Assembly: GCA_024803745.1 (NCBI GenBank)
Contig: JANJXV010000194.1
Location: 1,736,001 to 1,800,000, forward strand
Direction: 5' to 3'
DNA: 64,000 nt
From: Megascapheus bottae
Taxonomy: Eukaryota > Chordata > Mammalia > Rodentia > Geomyidae
Position 1 is the stretch's first letter, and the number at the start of each line of letters is the position of its first letter. Made by a program: the position numbers and the translations under genes. Below are positions 27,940 to 43,168 of this stretch, in pieces. Under the pieces are notes generated by a model. It had not been told where the DNA came from and did not search any database. It worked only from the letters and a program-made list of their open reading frames with translations.

Positions 27940-30070
27940 CATTTTTACTTCAGAAACATCCATTCTATGACTTCACACACCTCCACTCTATGACTTCACA
28001 AACCTCCATTCTGTGACTTCACACACCTCCATTCTGAGTTCACACAATTCCATTCGTTGAGTTCACACATCTCCATTCTGACTTGACACACCTCCATTCT
28101 ATGACTTCACACACGTCCATTCTATGACTTCACACACCTCTATTCTGTGACTTCACACACCTCCATTGTGTGACTTCACACACTTCCATTCTATGACTTC
28201 ATAAACCTCCCTTTTATAATTTCACACACCTCCATTCTATGACCTCACACACCCTCATTCTTTGATTTCACACACCTCCATTCTATGATTTCACACATCC
28301 ATTTCGACTTCACACACCTCTAATATATGACTTTAAACACCTCAATTCTGTGACTTCACACACCTGCATTCTATGACTTCATACCGTCCATTCTGTGACT
28401 TCAAACACCTCCATTCTATGACTTCACACAATTCCATTCTATGATTTCACACACCTCCATTTTATATCTTCACACACCTCCATTCTATGACTTCACACAC
28501 CACCATTCTGAGTTTACACACCTCCATTCTATGACTTCACACACCTCCATTCTTTGACGTCACACATTTAATCTATGACTTCACACAACTTCATTCTTAC
28601 TTTACAAACATCCATTCAATAACTTCACACACCTCCATTTTATGACTTCAAACACCTCCATTCTGTGACTTCACACACCTCCATTCTATGACTTCACACA
28701 CCTCCATTCTGTGACTTCACTCACCTCCATTCTATGCGTTCACACACATCCCTTCTGACTTCACACACCTACATTCCATGACTTCACACACCTCCATTCT
28801 GTATTCACACAGCTCCATTCTGTGACTTCACAAAACTCCATTCTATGATTTCACACACCTCCATACTATGACTTCACACAACTCCATCTATGACTTCACA
28901 CACCTTCATTCTGACATCACACACCTCCATTCTATGACTTCACAGACCTCGAATCTGTGACTTCACTCAGCTGCACTCTATGACTTCACACTCCTCCTTT
29001 CTATGACTTTCCACACCTCCCTTCTATGACTTCACCACCTCCAATCTATGACTACACACCTCCATTCTGACTTCACACACCTTCATTCTGTGAATTCACA
29101 CACCTCCATTCTATGTGTTCACACACCTCCATTCTATGACTTCACACACCTTCATTCTTACTTCAGAAACATCAGTTCTATGACTTCACACAACTCCATT
29201 CTATGACTTCACAAACCTCCATTCTGTGACGTAACACACCTCCATTCTGAGTTCACACAACTCAATTCGGTGACTTCACACACCTCCATTCTGATTTCAC
29301 ACACCTCCATTCTATGACTTCACACACTTCCATTCTATGACTTCACACACCTCCATTCTGTGACTTCACACACCTCCATTCTGTGCTCGCACACTACCAT
29401 TCTGTGACTTCACACACCTCCATTCTGTGACTTCACACACCTCCATTCTGTGACTTCACACACCTCCATTCTATGACTTCACACACTTCCATTCTATGAC
29501 TTCATACACCTCCATTCTGTGACTTTACATACCTATATTGTGAGATCACACACCTCCATTCTGTGACTTCACACACCTCCATTCTGTGACTTCCCACACC
29601 TCCATTCTGTTACTTCACACACCTCCATTCTATGACTTCACACACCTCTATTCTGACGTCACACACCTCCATTCTATGACTTCACACACCTCTATTCTGA
29701 CGTCACACTCCTCCATTCTATGACTTCGCACACCTCTATTCGGACTTCACACACCTCCATTCTGTGACTTCACACATCTCCATTCTATGACTTCACACAC
29801 TTCAATTGTGACGTCACACACCTCCATTGTATGAGTTCACACACCTGCATTCAGACTTCACACACCTCCATTCTATGACTTCACACACCTCCATTCTGAT
29901 TTCACACACCTCTATTCTATGACTTCGCACACCTCCATTCTGACATCACACACCTCCATTCTATGACTTCACAGACCTCGAGTCTGTGACTTCTCTCACC
30001 TGCACTCTATGACTTTACACTCGTCCATTCTATGATTTCCCACAACATATTCTATGACTTCACACACCTT
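27940..30070 (+). repeat. Higher-order repeat unit C2 (2,131 bp, shortened)
   Basis: It tracks C1 at an offset of 3,819 bp to about 29,463, then jumps to the sequence equivalent to about 27,332 and runs to the next landmark at 30,071. This equals C1 with 1,688 bp removed internally. The join lies in the ordinary monomer CCTCCATTCTATGACTTC. Confidence 0.84.
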
Positions 30071-33000
30071 CATTTTTACTTCAGAAACATCCATTCTATG
30101 ACTTCACACACCTCCACTCTATGACTTCACAAACCTCCATTCTGTGACTTCACACACCTCCATTCTGAGTTCACACAACTCCATTCGTTGAGTTCACACA
30201 TGTCCATTCTGACTTCACACACCTCCATTCTATGACTTCACACACGTCCATTCTATGACTTCACACACCTCTATTCTGTGACTTCACACACCTCCATCGT
30301 GTGACTTCACACACTTCCATTCTATGACTTCATAAACCTACCTTTTATAATTTCACACACCTCCATTCTATGACCTCACACACCCTCATTCTTTGATTTC
30401 ACACACCTCCATTCTATGATTTCACACATCCATTTCGACTTCACACACCTCTAATATATGACTTCAAACACCTCAATTCTGTGACTTCACACACCTGCAT
30501 TCTACGACTTCATACCGTCCATTCTGTGACTTCAAACACCTCCATTCTATGACTTCACACAATTCCATTCTATGACTTCACACACCTCCATTTTATAACT
30601 TCACACACCTCCATTCTATGACTTCACACACCTCCATTCTGAGTTTACACACCTCCATTCTGTGACTTCACACACCTCCAATCTGTGACTTCACACACCT
30701 CCATTCTGTGACTTCACACACCTCCATTCTGTGATTTCACACACCTCCCTTCCGTGACTTCACCCACCTCCATTCTATGACTTCACACACCTCCATTCTA
30801 TGACATCACACACCTCCATTCTGTTACTTCACACACCTCCATTCTATGACTTCACACACCTCCATTCTGTGACTTCACTCACCTCCACTCTAAGACTTCA
30901 CACTCCTCCATCCTATGACTTCCCACACCTCCTTTCTATGACTTCACCCACCTCCATTTTATGACTTCACACACCTCCATTCTGTGACTTCACACACCTC
31001 CATTCTATGACCTCACACACCCTCATTCTATGATTTCACACACCTCCATTCTATGAATTTACACATCCATTTTGACTTCACACACCTCAAATATATGACT
31101 TCAAACACCTCAATTCTGTGACTTCACACACCTCCATTCTATGAGATCATACCATCCATTCTGTGACTTCACACACCTCCATTCTATAACTTCACACACT
31201 TCCATTCTATGACTTCATACACCTCCATTCTGTGACTTCACAGACCTCCATTCTGTGACTTCCCACACCTCCATTCTGTTACTTCACACACCTCCATTCT
31301 ATGACTTCACACACCTCTATTCTGACGTCACACACCTCCATTCTATGACTTCACACACCTCCATTCTGACTTCACACACCTCCATTCTATGACTTCGCAC
31401 ACCTCTATTCTGACTTCACACACCTCCATTCTGTGACTTCACACACCTCCATTCGATGACTTCACACACCTACATTCTTTGACTTCACACACAACCATGT
31501 GGACTTCACACCTACATTCTGTGACTTCACACATTTACATTTGTGACTTCTCACACCACCTTTTTGACTTCACACATCTCCATTCTGTGACTTCACATAC
31601 CTCAAATCTGTGACTTCACACACCTCCATTCTGTGACTTCACACACCTCCATTCTGTGATTTCACACACCTCCCTTCCGTGACTTCACCCACCTCCATTC
31701 TATTACTTCACACACCTCCATTCTATGACATCACACACCTCCATTCTATGACTTCAAACTCTTCTACTCTATGACTTCACACACCACCATACTATGACTT
31801 CAAACACCTCCATTCTATGACTTCCCACACATGCATTCTAACTTCACACACCTCCATCTATGACTTCACACACCTTCATTCTGACATCACACACCTCCAT
31901 TCTATGACTTCACAGACCTCGAATCTGTGACTTCACTCACCTGCACTCTATGACTTCACACTCCTCCATTCTATGACTTTCCACACCTCTTTTCTATGAC
32001 TTCACCACCTCCAATCTATGACTACACACCTCCATTCTGACTTCTCACACCTTCATTCTGTTTATTCGCACACCTCCATTCTATGTGTTCACACACCTCC
32101 ATTCTATGACTTCACACACCTTCATTCTTACTTCAGAAACATCAGTTCTATGACTTCACACAACTCCATTCTATGACTTCACAAACCTCCATTCTGTGAC
32201 TTCACACACCTCCATTCTGACTTCACACACCTCCATTCTATGACTTCACACACTTCCATTCTATGACTTCACACACCTCCATTCTATGACTTCACACACC
32301 TCCATTCTGTGACTTCACACACCTCCATTATATGACCTCACACACCCTCATTCTATGGTTTCACACACCTCCATTCTATGAATTCACACATCCATTTTGA
32401 CTTCACACACCTCCAATATATGTCTTCAAACACCTCAATTCTGTGACTTCACACACCTCCATTCTATGAGTTCATACCATCCATTCTGTGACTTCACACA
32501 CCTCCATTCTATGACTTCACACACTTCCATTCTATGACTTCATACACCTCCATTCTGTGACTTTACATACCTCCATTGTGAGATCACACACCTCCATTCT
32601 GTGACTTCACACACCTCCATTCTGTGACTTCCCACACCTCCATTCTGTTACTTCACACACCTCCATTCTATGACTTCACACACCTCTATTCTGACGTCAC
32701 ACACCTCCATTCTATGACTTCACACACCTCTATTCTGACGTCACACTCCTCCATTCTATGACTTCGCACACCTCTATTCGGACTTCACACACCTCCATTC
32801 TGTGACTTCACACATCTCCATTCTATGACTTCACACACTTCAATTGTGACGTCACACACCTCCATTGTATGAGTTCACACACCTGCATTCAGACTTCACA
32901 CACCTCCATTCTATGACTTCACACACCTCCATTCTGATTTCACACACCTCTATTCTATGACTTCGCACACCTCCATTCTGACATCACACACCTCCATTCT

Positions 33001-33108
33001 ATGACTTCACAGACCTCGAGTCTGTGACTTCTCTCACCTGCACTCTATGACTTTACACTCGTCCATTCTATGATTTCCCACAACATATTCTATGACTTCA
33101 CACACCTT
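30071..33108 (+). repeat. Higher-order repeat unit C3 (3,038 bp, rearranged)
   Basis: It follows the start of C2 to about 30,650, then has a short run resembling about 26,430-26,580 of C1. From about 30,859 it tracks C1 at an offset of 5,169 bp (CTCAAATATATGAC at 31,086 against 25,917) to the landmark at 33,109. It shares CACAACCATGTGGAC with C1. Confidence 0.83.
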
Positions 33109-34650
33109 CATTTTTACTTCAGAAACATCCATTCTATGACTTCACACACCTCCACTCTATGACTTCACAAACCTCCATTCTGTGACTTCACACACCTCCA
33201 TTCTGAGTTCACACAACTCCATTCGTTGAGTTCACACATGTCCATTCTGACTTCACACACCTCCATTCTATGACTTCACACACGTCCATTCTATGACTTC
33301 ACACACCTCTATTCTGTGACTTCACACACCTCCATCGTGTGACTTCACACACTTCCATTCTATGACTTCATAAACCTCCCTTTTATAATTTCACACACCT
33401 CCATTCTATGACCTCACACACCCTCATTCTTTGATTTCACACACCTCCATTCTATGATTTCACACATCCATTTCGACTTCACACACCTCTAATATATGAC
33501 TTCAAACACCTCAATTCTGTGACTTCACACACCTGCATTCTACGACTTCATACCGTCCATTCTGTGACTTCAAACACCTCCATTCTATGACTTCACACAA
33601 TTCCATTCTATGACTTCACACACCTCCATTTTATAACTTCACACACCTCCATTCTATGACTTCACACACCTCCATTCTGAGTTTACACACCTCCATTCTG
33701 TGACTTCACACACCTCCAATCTGTGACTTCACACACCTCCATTCTGTGACTTCACACACCTCCATTCTGTGATTTCACACACCTCCCTTCCGTGACTTCA
33801 CCCACCTCCATTCTATGACTTCACACACCTCCATTCTATGACATCACACACCTCCATTCTGTTACTTCACACACCTCCATTCTATGACTTCACACACCTC
33901 CATTCTGTGACTTCACACATCTCCATTCTATGACTTCACACACCTCCATTCTGTGACTTCACTCACCTCCATTGTGTGTTCAAATACCTCCATTCTGTGA
34001 CCTCACACACCTCCATTCTATGACTTCACACACCTTCATTCTTCAGAAACATCAGTTCTATGAGTTCACACAATTCCATTCTATGACTTCACAAACCTCC
34101 ATTCTGTGACTTCACACACCTCCATTCTGACTACACACACCTCCATTCTATGACTTCACACCCTTCCATTCTATGACTTCACACACCTCCATTCTGTGAC
34201 TTCACACACCTCCATTCTGTGTTCGCAAACTTCCATTCTGTGACTTCACACACCTCCATTCTGTGACTTCACACACCTCCATTCTGTGACTTCACACACC
34301 TCCATTATATGACTTCACACACCTCCATTATGTGACTTCACACACCTCCATTATATGACGTCACACACCCTCATTCTATTGTTTCACACACCTCCATTCT
34401 ATGAATTCACACATCCATTTTGACTTCACACACCTCCAATATATGTCTTCAAACACCTGAATTCTGTGACTTCACACACCTCCATTCTATGAGTTCATAC
34501 CATCCATTCTGTGACTTCACACACCTCCATTCTATGACTTCACACACTTCCATTCTATGACTTCATACACCTCCATTCTGTGACTTTACATACCTCCATT
34601 GTGAGATCACACACCTCCATTCTGTGACTTCACACACCTCCATTCTGTGA

Positions 34651-36517
34651 CTTCCCACACCTCCATTCTGTTACTTCACACACCTCCATTCTATGACTTC
34701 ACACACCTCTATTCTGACGTCACACACCTCCATTCTATGACTTCACACACCTCCATTCTGACTTCACACTCCTCCATTCTATGACTTCGCACACCTCTAT
34801 TCAGACTTCACACACCTCCATTCTGTGACTTCAAACACCTCCATTCGATGACTTCACACACATACATTCTTTGACTTCACACACAACCATTTTGACTTCA
34901 CACCTCCATTCTTTGACTTCACACACTTACGTTTGTGACTTCTCACACCACCTTTTTGACTTCATACATCTAGATTCTGTGACTTCACACACCTCCATTC
35001 TGTGACTTCACACACCTCCCTTCCGTGACTTCACCCACCTGCATTCTATGACTTCACACACCTCCACTCTATGACATCACACACCTCCATTCTATGACTT
35101 CACACACTTCCACTCTATGACTTCACACACCACCATTCTATGACTTCACACACCTCCATTCTATGACTTCCTACACATGCATTCTGACTTCACACACCTC
35201 CATTGTATGTCTTCACACATCTTCTTTCTGTAACTTCCCACACTCCCAATGTTTGAGTTCACAAACCACCCTTCCATGACTCACACACCTCCATTCTATG
35301 AGTTCACACACCTCCATTCTTTGACTTCACACACCTCCATTTTTACTTCACAAACCTACATTCTGTGACCTCACACACCTCCATTTACGACTTCACACTC
35401 CACCATTTTGATTTCACACACCACCATTCTGTGACTTCACACACCTCCATTCTTTGACTTCACACACCTCCGTTTTGACTTCACACACTTCAATTCTGTG
35501 ACTTCACACACCTCCATTCTGTGACTTCACACACCACCATTGTTTTACTTCACACACACATTCTTTGACTTCACACACCTCCATTCTATTAGTTCACAAA
35601 CATCCATTCTATGAGTTCAACACCAAAATTTTGTCTTCACACACCTCCATTCTATGACTTCACACACCTTCATTCTTAATTCAGAAACATCCATTCTATG
35701 ACTTCACACACCTCCATTCTATGACTTCGCAAACCTCCATTCTGTGACTTCACACACCTACATTCGGAGTTCACACACCTCCATTCGGTGACTTCACACA
35801 CCTCCATTCTGACTTCACACAACTCCATTCTATGACTTCACACACTTCCATTCTATGACTTCCCACACCTCCATTCTGTTACTTCACACACCTCCATTCT
35901 ATGACTTCACACACGTCTATTCTGACGTCACACACCTCCATTCTATGACTTCACACACCTCCATTCTGACTTCACACTCCTCCATTCTATGACTTCGCAC
36001 ACCTCTATTCAGACTTCACACACCTCCATTCTGTGACTTCAAACACCTCCATTCGATGACTTCACACACATACATTCTTTGACTTCACACACAACCATTT
36101 TGACTTCACACCTCCATTCTTTGACTTCACACACTTACGTTTGTGACTTCTCACACCACCTGTTTGACTTCACACATCTCCATTCTGTGACTTCACACAC
36201 CTCCATTCTGTGACTTCACACACCTCCCTTCCGTGACTTCACCCACCTCCATTCTATGACTTCACACACTTCCAATCTATGACATCACACACCTCCATTC
36301 TATGACTTCACACACTTCCACTCTATGACTTCACACACCACCATTCTATGACTTCACACACCTCCATTCTATGACTTCCTACACATGCATTCTGACTTCA
36401 CACACCTCCATTGTATGTCTTCACACATCTTTTTTCTGTAACTTCCCACACTCCCAATGTTTGAGTTCACAAACCACCCTTCCATGACTCACCTCCATTC
36501 TATGAGTTCACACACCT
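34651..36517 (+). repeat. 1,208-bp-period partial tandem duplication in C4
   Basis: CTTCCCACACCTCC leading into a TTACTTCAC monomer occurs at 34,651 and 35,859, and CTCTATTCAGAC recurs at the same 1,208-bp spacing (34,797 and 36,005). The second copy is cut short near 36,517, where it joins C1-type sequence. It has lost 4 bp in the monomer at about 36,485 (ATGACTCACC against ATGACTCACACACC). C6 has this region only once. Confidence 0.82.
35277..35283 (+). other. AP-1 consensus TGACTCA created by a 2-bp loss
   Basis: The monomer CCATGACTCACACACC has lost two bases of the usual TGACTTCA and so forms a perfect AP-1 heptamer. The related sites at 36,485-36,491 and 45,384-45,390 descend from the same variant by duplication. 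Function is unknown. Confidence 0.3.
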
Positions 36518-39349
36518 CCATTCTATGACTTCACAGACCTCGAATCTGTGACTTCACTCAGCTGCACTCTATGACTTCACACTCCTCCTTTCTATGACTT
36601 TCCACACCTCCCTTCTATGACTTCACCACCTCCAATCTATGACTACACACCTCCATTCTGACTTCACACACCTTCATTCTGTGAATTCACACACCTCCAT
36701 TCTATGTGTTCACACACCTCCATTCTATGACTTCACACACCTTCATTCTTACTTCAGAAACATCAGTTCTATGACTTCACACAACTCCATTCTATGACTT
36801 CACAAACCTCCATTCTGTGACGTAACACACCTCCATTCTGAGTTCACACAACTCAATTCGGTGACTTCACACACCTCCATTCTGATTTCACACACCTCCA
36901 TTCTATGACTTCACACACTTCCATTCTATGACTTCACACACCTCCATTCTGTGACTTCACACACCTCCATTCTGTGCTCGCACACCTCCATTCTGTGACT
37001 TCACACACCTCCATTCTGTGACTTCACACACCTCCATTCTGTGACTTCACACACTTCTATTCTATGACTTCACACACCTCCATTCTGTGACTTCACACAC
37101 CTCCATTCTGTGACTTCACTCACCTCCACTCTAAGACTTCACACTCCTCCATTCTATGACTTCCCACACCTCCTTTCTATGACTTCACCCACCTCCATTT
37201 TATGACTTCACACACCTCCATTCTGTGACTTCACACACCTCCATTCTATGACCTCACACACCCTCATTCTATGATTTCACACACCTCCATTCTATGAATT
37301 TACACATCCATTTTGACTTCACACACCTCAAATATATGACTTCAAACACCTCAATTCTGTGACTTCACACACCTCCATTCTATGAGATCATACCATCCAT
37401 TCTGTAACTTCACACACCTCCATTCTATAACTTCACACACTTCCATTCTATGACTTCATACACCTCCATTCTGTGACTTCACAGACCTCCATTCTGTGAC
37501 TTCCCACACCTCCATTCTGTTACTTCACACACCTCCATTCTATGACTTCACACACCTCTATTCTGACGTCACACACCTCCATTCTATGACTTCACACACC
37601 TCCATTCTGACTTCACACACCTCCATTCTATGACTTCGCACACCTCTATTCTGACTTCACACACCTCCATTCTGTGACTTCACACACCTCCATTCGATGA
37701 CTTCACACACCTACATTCTTTGACTTCACACACAACCATGTTGACTTCACACCTACATTCTGTGACTTCACACATTTACATTTGTGACTTCTCACACCAC
37801 CTTTTTGACTTCACACATCTCCATTCTGTGACTTCACATACCTCAAATCTGTGACTTCACACACCTCCATTCTGTGACTTCACACACCTCCATTCTGTGA
37901 TTTCACACACCTCCCTTCCGTGACTTCACCCACCTCCATTCTATTACTTCACACACCTCCATTCTATGACATCACACACCTCCATTCTATGACTTCAAAC
38001 CCTTCTACTCTATGACTTCACACACCACCATACTATGACTTCAAACACCTCCATTCTATGACTTCCCACACATGCATTCTAACTTCACACACCTCCATCT
38101 ATGACTTCACACACCTTCATTCTGACATCACACACCTCCATTCTATGACTTCACAGACCTCGAATCTGTGACTTCACTCACCTGCACTCTATGACTTCAC
38201 ACTCCTCCATTCTATGACTTTCCACACCTCTTTTCTATGACTTCACCACCTCCAATCTATGACTACACACCTCCATTCTGACTTCTCACACCTTCATTCT
38301 GTGAATTCGCACACCTCCATTCTATGTGTTCACACACCTCCATTCTATGACTTCACACACCTTCATTCTTACTTCAGAAACATCAGTTCTATGACTTCAC
38401 ACAACTCCATTCTATGACTTCACAAACCTCCATTCTGTGACTTCACACACCTCCATTCTGACTTCACACACCTCCATTCTATGACTTCACACACTTCCAT
38501 TCTATGACTTCACACACCTCCATTCTATGACTTCACACACCTCCATTCTGTGACTTCACACACCTCCATTATATGACCTCACACACCCTCATTCTATGGT
38601 TTCACACACCTCCATTCTATGAATTCACACATCCATTTTGACTTCACACACCTCCAATATATGTCTTCAGACACCTCAATTCTGTGACTTCACACACCTC
38701 CATTCTATGAGTTCATACCATCCATTCTGTGACTTCACACACCTCCATTCTATGACTTCACACACTTCCATTCTATGACTTCATACACCTCCATTCTGTG
38801 ACTTTCCATACCTCCATTGTGAGATCACACACATCCATTCTGTGACTTTACACACCTCCATTCTGTGACTTCCCACACCTCCATTCTGTTAATTCACACA
38901 CCTCCATTCTATGACTTCACACACCTCTATTCTGACGTCACACACTTCCATTCTATGACTTCACACACCTCCATTCTGACTTCACACTCCTCCATTCTAT
39001 GACTTCGCACACCTCTATTCTGACTTCACACACCTCCATTCTGTGACTTCACACACCTCCATCCTATGACTTCACACACTTCAATTGTGACGTCACACAC
39101 CTCCATTGTATGAGTTCACACACCTGCATTCTGACTTCACACACCTCCATTCTATGACTTGACACACCTCCATTCTGACTTCACACACCTCTATTCTATG
39201 ACTTCGCACACCTCCATTCTGACATCACACACCTCCATTCTATGACTTCACAGACCTCGAATCTGTGACTTCTCTCACCTGCACTCTATGACTTTACACT
39301 CGTCCATTCTATGACTTCCCACAACTCTTTCTATGACTTCACACACCTT

Positions 39350-42300
39350 CATTTTTACTTCAGAAACATCCATTCTATGACTTCACACACCTCCACTCTA
39401 TGACTTCACAAACCTCCATTCTGTGACTTCACACACCTCCATTCTGAGTTCACACAATTCCATTCGTTGAGTTCACACATCTCCATTCTGACTTGACACA
39501 CCTCCATTCTATGACTTCACACACGTCCATTCTATGACTTCACACACCTCTATTCTGTGACTTCACACACCTCCATTGTGTGACTTCACACACTTCCATT
39601 CTATGACTTCATAAACCTCCCTTTTATAATTTCACACACCTCCATTCTATGACCTCACACACCCTCATTCTTTGATTTCACACACCTCCATTCTATGATT
39701 TCACACATCCATTTCGACTTCACACACCTCTAATATATGACTTTAAACACCTCAATTCTGTGACTTCACACACCTGCATTCTATGACTTCATACCGTCCA
39801 TTCTGTGACTTCAAACACCTCCATTCTATGACTTCACACAATTCCATTCTATGATTTCACACACCTCCATTTTATATCTTCACACACCTCCATTCTATGA
39901 CTTCACACACCTCCATTCTGAGTTTTCACACCTCCATTCTATGACTTCACACACCTCCATTCTTTGACGTCACACATTTATTCTATGACTTCACACAACT
40001 TCATTCTTACTTTACAAACATCCATTCAATAACTTCACACACCTCCATTTTATGACTTCAAACACCTCCATTCTGTGACTTCACACACCTCCATTCTATG
40101 ACTTCACACACCTCCATTCTGTGACTTCACTCACCTCCATTCTATGCGTTCACACACATCCCTTCTGACTTCACACACCTACATTCCATGACTTCACACA
40201 CCTCCATTCTGTATTCACACAGCTCCATTCTGTGACTTCACAAAACTCCATTCTATGATTTCACACACCTCCATACTATGACTTCACACAACTCCATCTA
40301 TGACTTCACACACCTTCATTCTGACATCACACACCTCCATTCTATGACTTCACAGACCTCGAATCTGTGACTTCACTCAGCTGCACTCTATGACTTCACA
40401 CTCCTCCTTTCTATGACTTTCCACACCTCCCTTCTATGACTTCACCACCACCAATCTATGACTACACACCTCCATTCTGACTTCACACACCTTCATTCTG
40501 TGAATTCACACACCTCCATTCTATGTGTTCACACACCTCCATTCTATGACTTCACACACCTTCATTCTTACTTCAGAAACATCAGTTCTATGACTTCACA
40601 CAACTCCATTCTATGACTTCACAAACCTCCATTCTGTGACGTAACACACCTCCATTCTGAGTTCGCACAACTCAATTCGGTGACTTCACACACCTCCATT
40701 CTGATTTCACACACCTCCATTCTATGACTTCACACACTTCCATTCTATGACTTCACACACCTCCATTCTGTGACTTCACACACCTCCATTCTGTGCTCGC
40801 ACACCTCCATTCTGTGACTTCACACACCTCCATTCTGTGACTTCACACACCTCCATTCTGTGACTTCACACACTTCCATTCTATGACTTCACACACCTCC
40901 ATTCTGTGACTTCACACACCTCCATTCTGTGACTTCACTCACCTCCACTCTAAGACTTCACACTCCTCCATTCTATGACTTCCCACACCTCCTTTCTATG
41001 ACTTCACCCACCTCCATTTTATGACTTCACACACCTCCATTCTGTGACTTCACACACCTCCATTCTATGACCTCACACACCCTCATTCTATGATTTCACA
41101 CACCTCCATTCTATGAATTTACACATCCATTTTGACTTCACACACCTCAAATATATGACTTCAAACACCTCAATTCTGTGACTTCACACACCTCCATTCT
41201 ATGAGATCATACCATCCATTCTGTGACTTCACACACCTCCATTCTATAACTTCACACACTTCCATTCTATGACTTCATACACCTCCATTCTGTGACTTCA
41301 CAGACCTCCATTCTGTGACTTCCCACACCTCCATTCTGTTACTTCACACACCTCCATTCTATGACTTCACACACCTCTATTCTGACGTCACACACCTCCA
41401 TTCTATGACTTCACACACCTCCATTCTGACTTCACACACCTCCATTCTATGACTTCGCACACCTCTATTCTGACTTCACACACCTCCATTCTGTGACTTC
41501 ACACACCTCCATTCGATGACTTCACACACCTACATTCTTTGACTTCACACACAACCATGTTGACTTCACACCTACATTCTGTGACTTCACACATTTACAT
41601 TTGTGACTTCTCACACCACCTTTTTGACTTCACACATCTCCATTCTGTGACTTCACATACCTCAAATCTGTGACTTCACACACCTCCATTCTGTGACTTC
41701 ACACACCTCCATTCTGTGATTTCACACACCTCCCTTCCGTGACTTCACCCACCTCCATTATATTACTTCACACACCTCCATTCTATGACATCACACACCT
41801 CTATTCTATGACTTCAAACCCTTCTACTCTATGACTTCACACACCACCATACTATGACTTCAAACACCTCCATTCTATGACTTCCCACACATGCATTCTA
41901 ACTTCACACACCTCCATCTATGACTTCACACACCTTCATTCTGACATCACACACCTCCATTCTATGACTTCACAGACCTCGAATCTGTGACTTCACTCAC
42001 CTGCACTCTATGACTTCACACTCCTCCATTCTATGACTTTCCACACCTCTTTTCTATGACTTCACCACCTCCAATCTATGACTACACACCTCCATTCTGA
42101 CTTCTCACACCTTCATTCTGTGAATTCGCACACCTCCATTCTATGTGTTCACACACCTCCATTCTATGACTTCACACACCTTCATTCTTACTTCAGAAAC
42201 ATCAGTTCTATGACTTCACACAACTCCATTCTATGACTTCACAAACCTCCATTCTGTGACTTCACACACTTCCATTCTGACTTCACACACCTCCATTCTA

Positions 42301-43168
42301 TGACTTCACACACTTCCATTCTATGACTTCACACACCTCCATTCTATGACTTCACACACCTCCATTCTGTGACTTCACACACCTCCATTATATGACCTCA
42401 CACACCCTCATTCTATGGTTTCACACACCTCCATTCTATGAATTCACACATCCATTTTGACTTCACACACCTCCAATATATGTCTTCAAACACCTCAATT
42501 CTGTGACTTCACACACCTCCATTCTATGAGTTCATACCATCCATTCTGTGACTTCACACACCTCCATTCTATGACTTCACACACTTCCATTCTATGACTT
42601 CATACACCTCCATTCTGTGACTTTACATACCTCCATTGTGAGATCACACACCTCCATTCTGTGACTTCACACACCTCCATTCTGTGACTTCCCACACCTC
42701 CATTCTGTTACTTCACACACCTCCATTCTATGACTTCACACACCTCTATTCTGACGTCACACACCTCCATTCTATGACTTCACACACCTCTATTCTGACG
42801 TCACACTCCTCCATTCTATGACTTCGCACACCTCTATTCGGACTTCACACACCTCCATTCTGTGACTTCACACACCTCCAATCTATGACTTCACACACTT
42901 CAATTGTGACGTCACACACCTCCATTGTATGAGTTCACACACCTGCATTCTGACTTCACACACCTCCATTCTATGACTTCACACACCTCCATTCTGATTT
43001 CACACACCTCTATTCTATGACTTCGCACACCTCCATTCTGACATCACACACCTCCATTCTATGACTTAACAGACCTCGAGTCTGTGACTTCTCTCACCTG
43101 CACTCTATGACTTTACACTCGTCCATTCTATGATTTTCCACAACACTTTCTATAACTTCACACACCTT
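39350..43168 (+). repeat. Higher-order repeat unit C5 (3,819 bp)
   Basis: The same length and order as C1, at an offset of 15,229 bp. Its last 2.3 kb also matches the end of C4 at an offset of 3,819 bp. It keeps CACAACCATGTTGAC from C4. The C4 end plus C5 therefore repeat the C1 plus C2 start arrangement. Confidence 0.85.

Larger units (their letters stand above)
33109..39349 (+). repeat. Higher-order repeat unit C4 (6,241 bp, expanded)
   Basis: The first 0.8 kb matches C3 at an offset of 3,038 bp. Then comes about 2.6 kb shared only with C6 (33,900-36,517, including a 1,208-bp duplication). From about 36,520 to the end it matches C1 25,110-27,939 at an offset of 11,410 bp. It carries CACAACCATGTTGAC, like C5 and unlike C1 and C3, which have TGGAC there. 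Confidence 0.83.
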
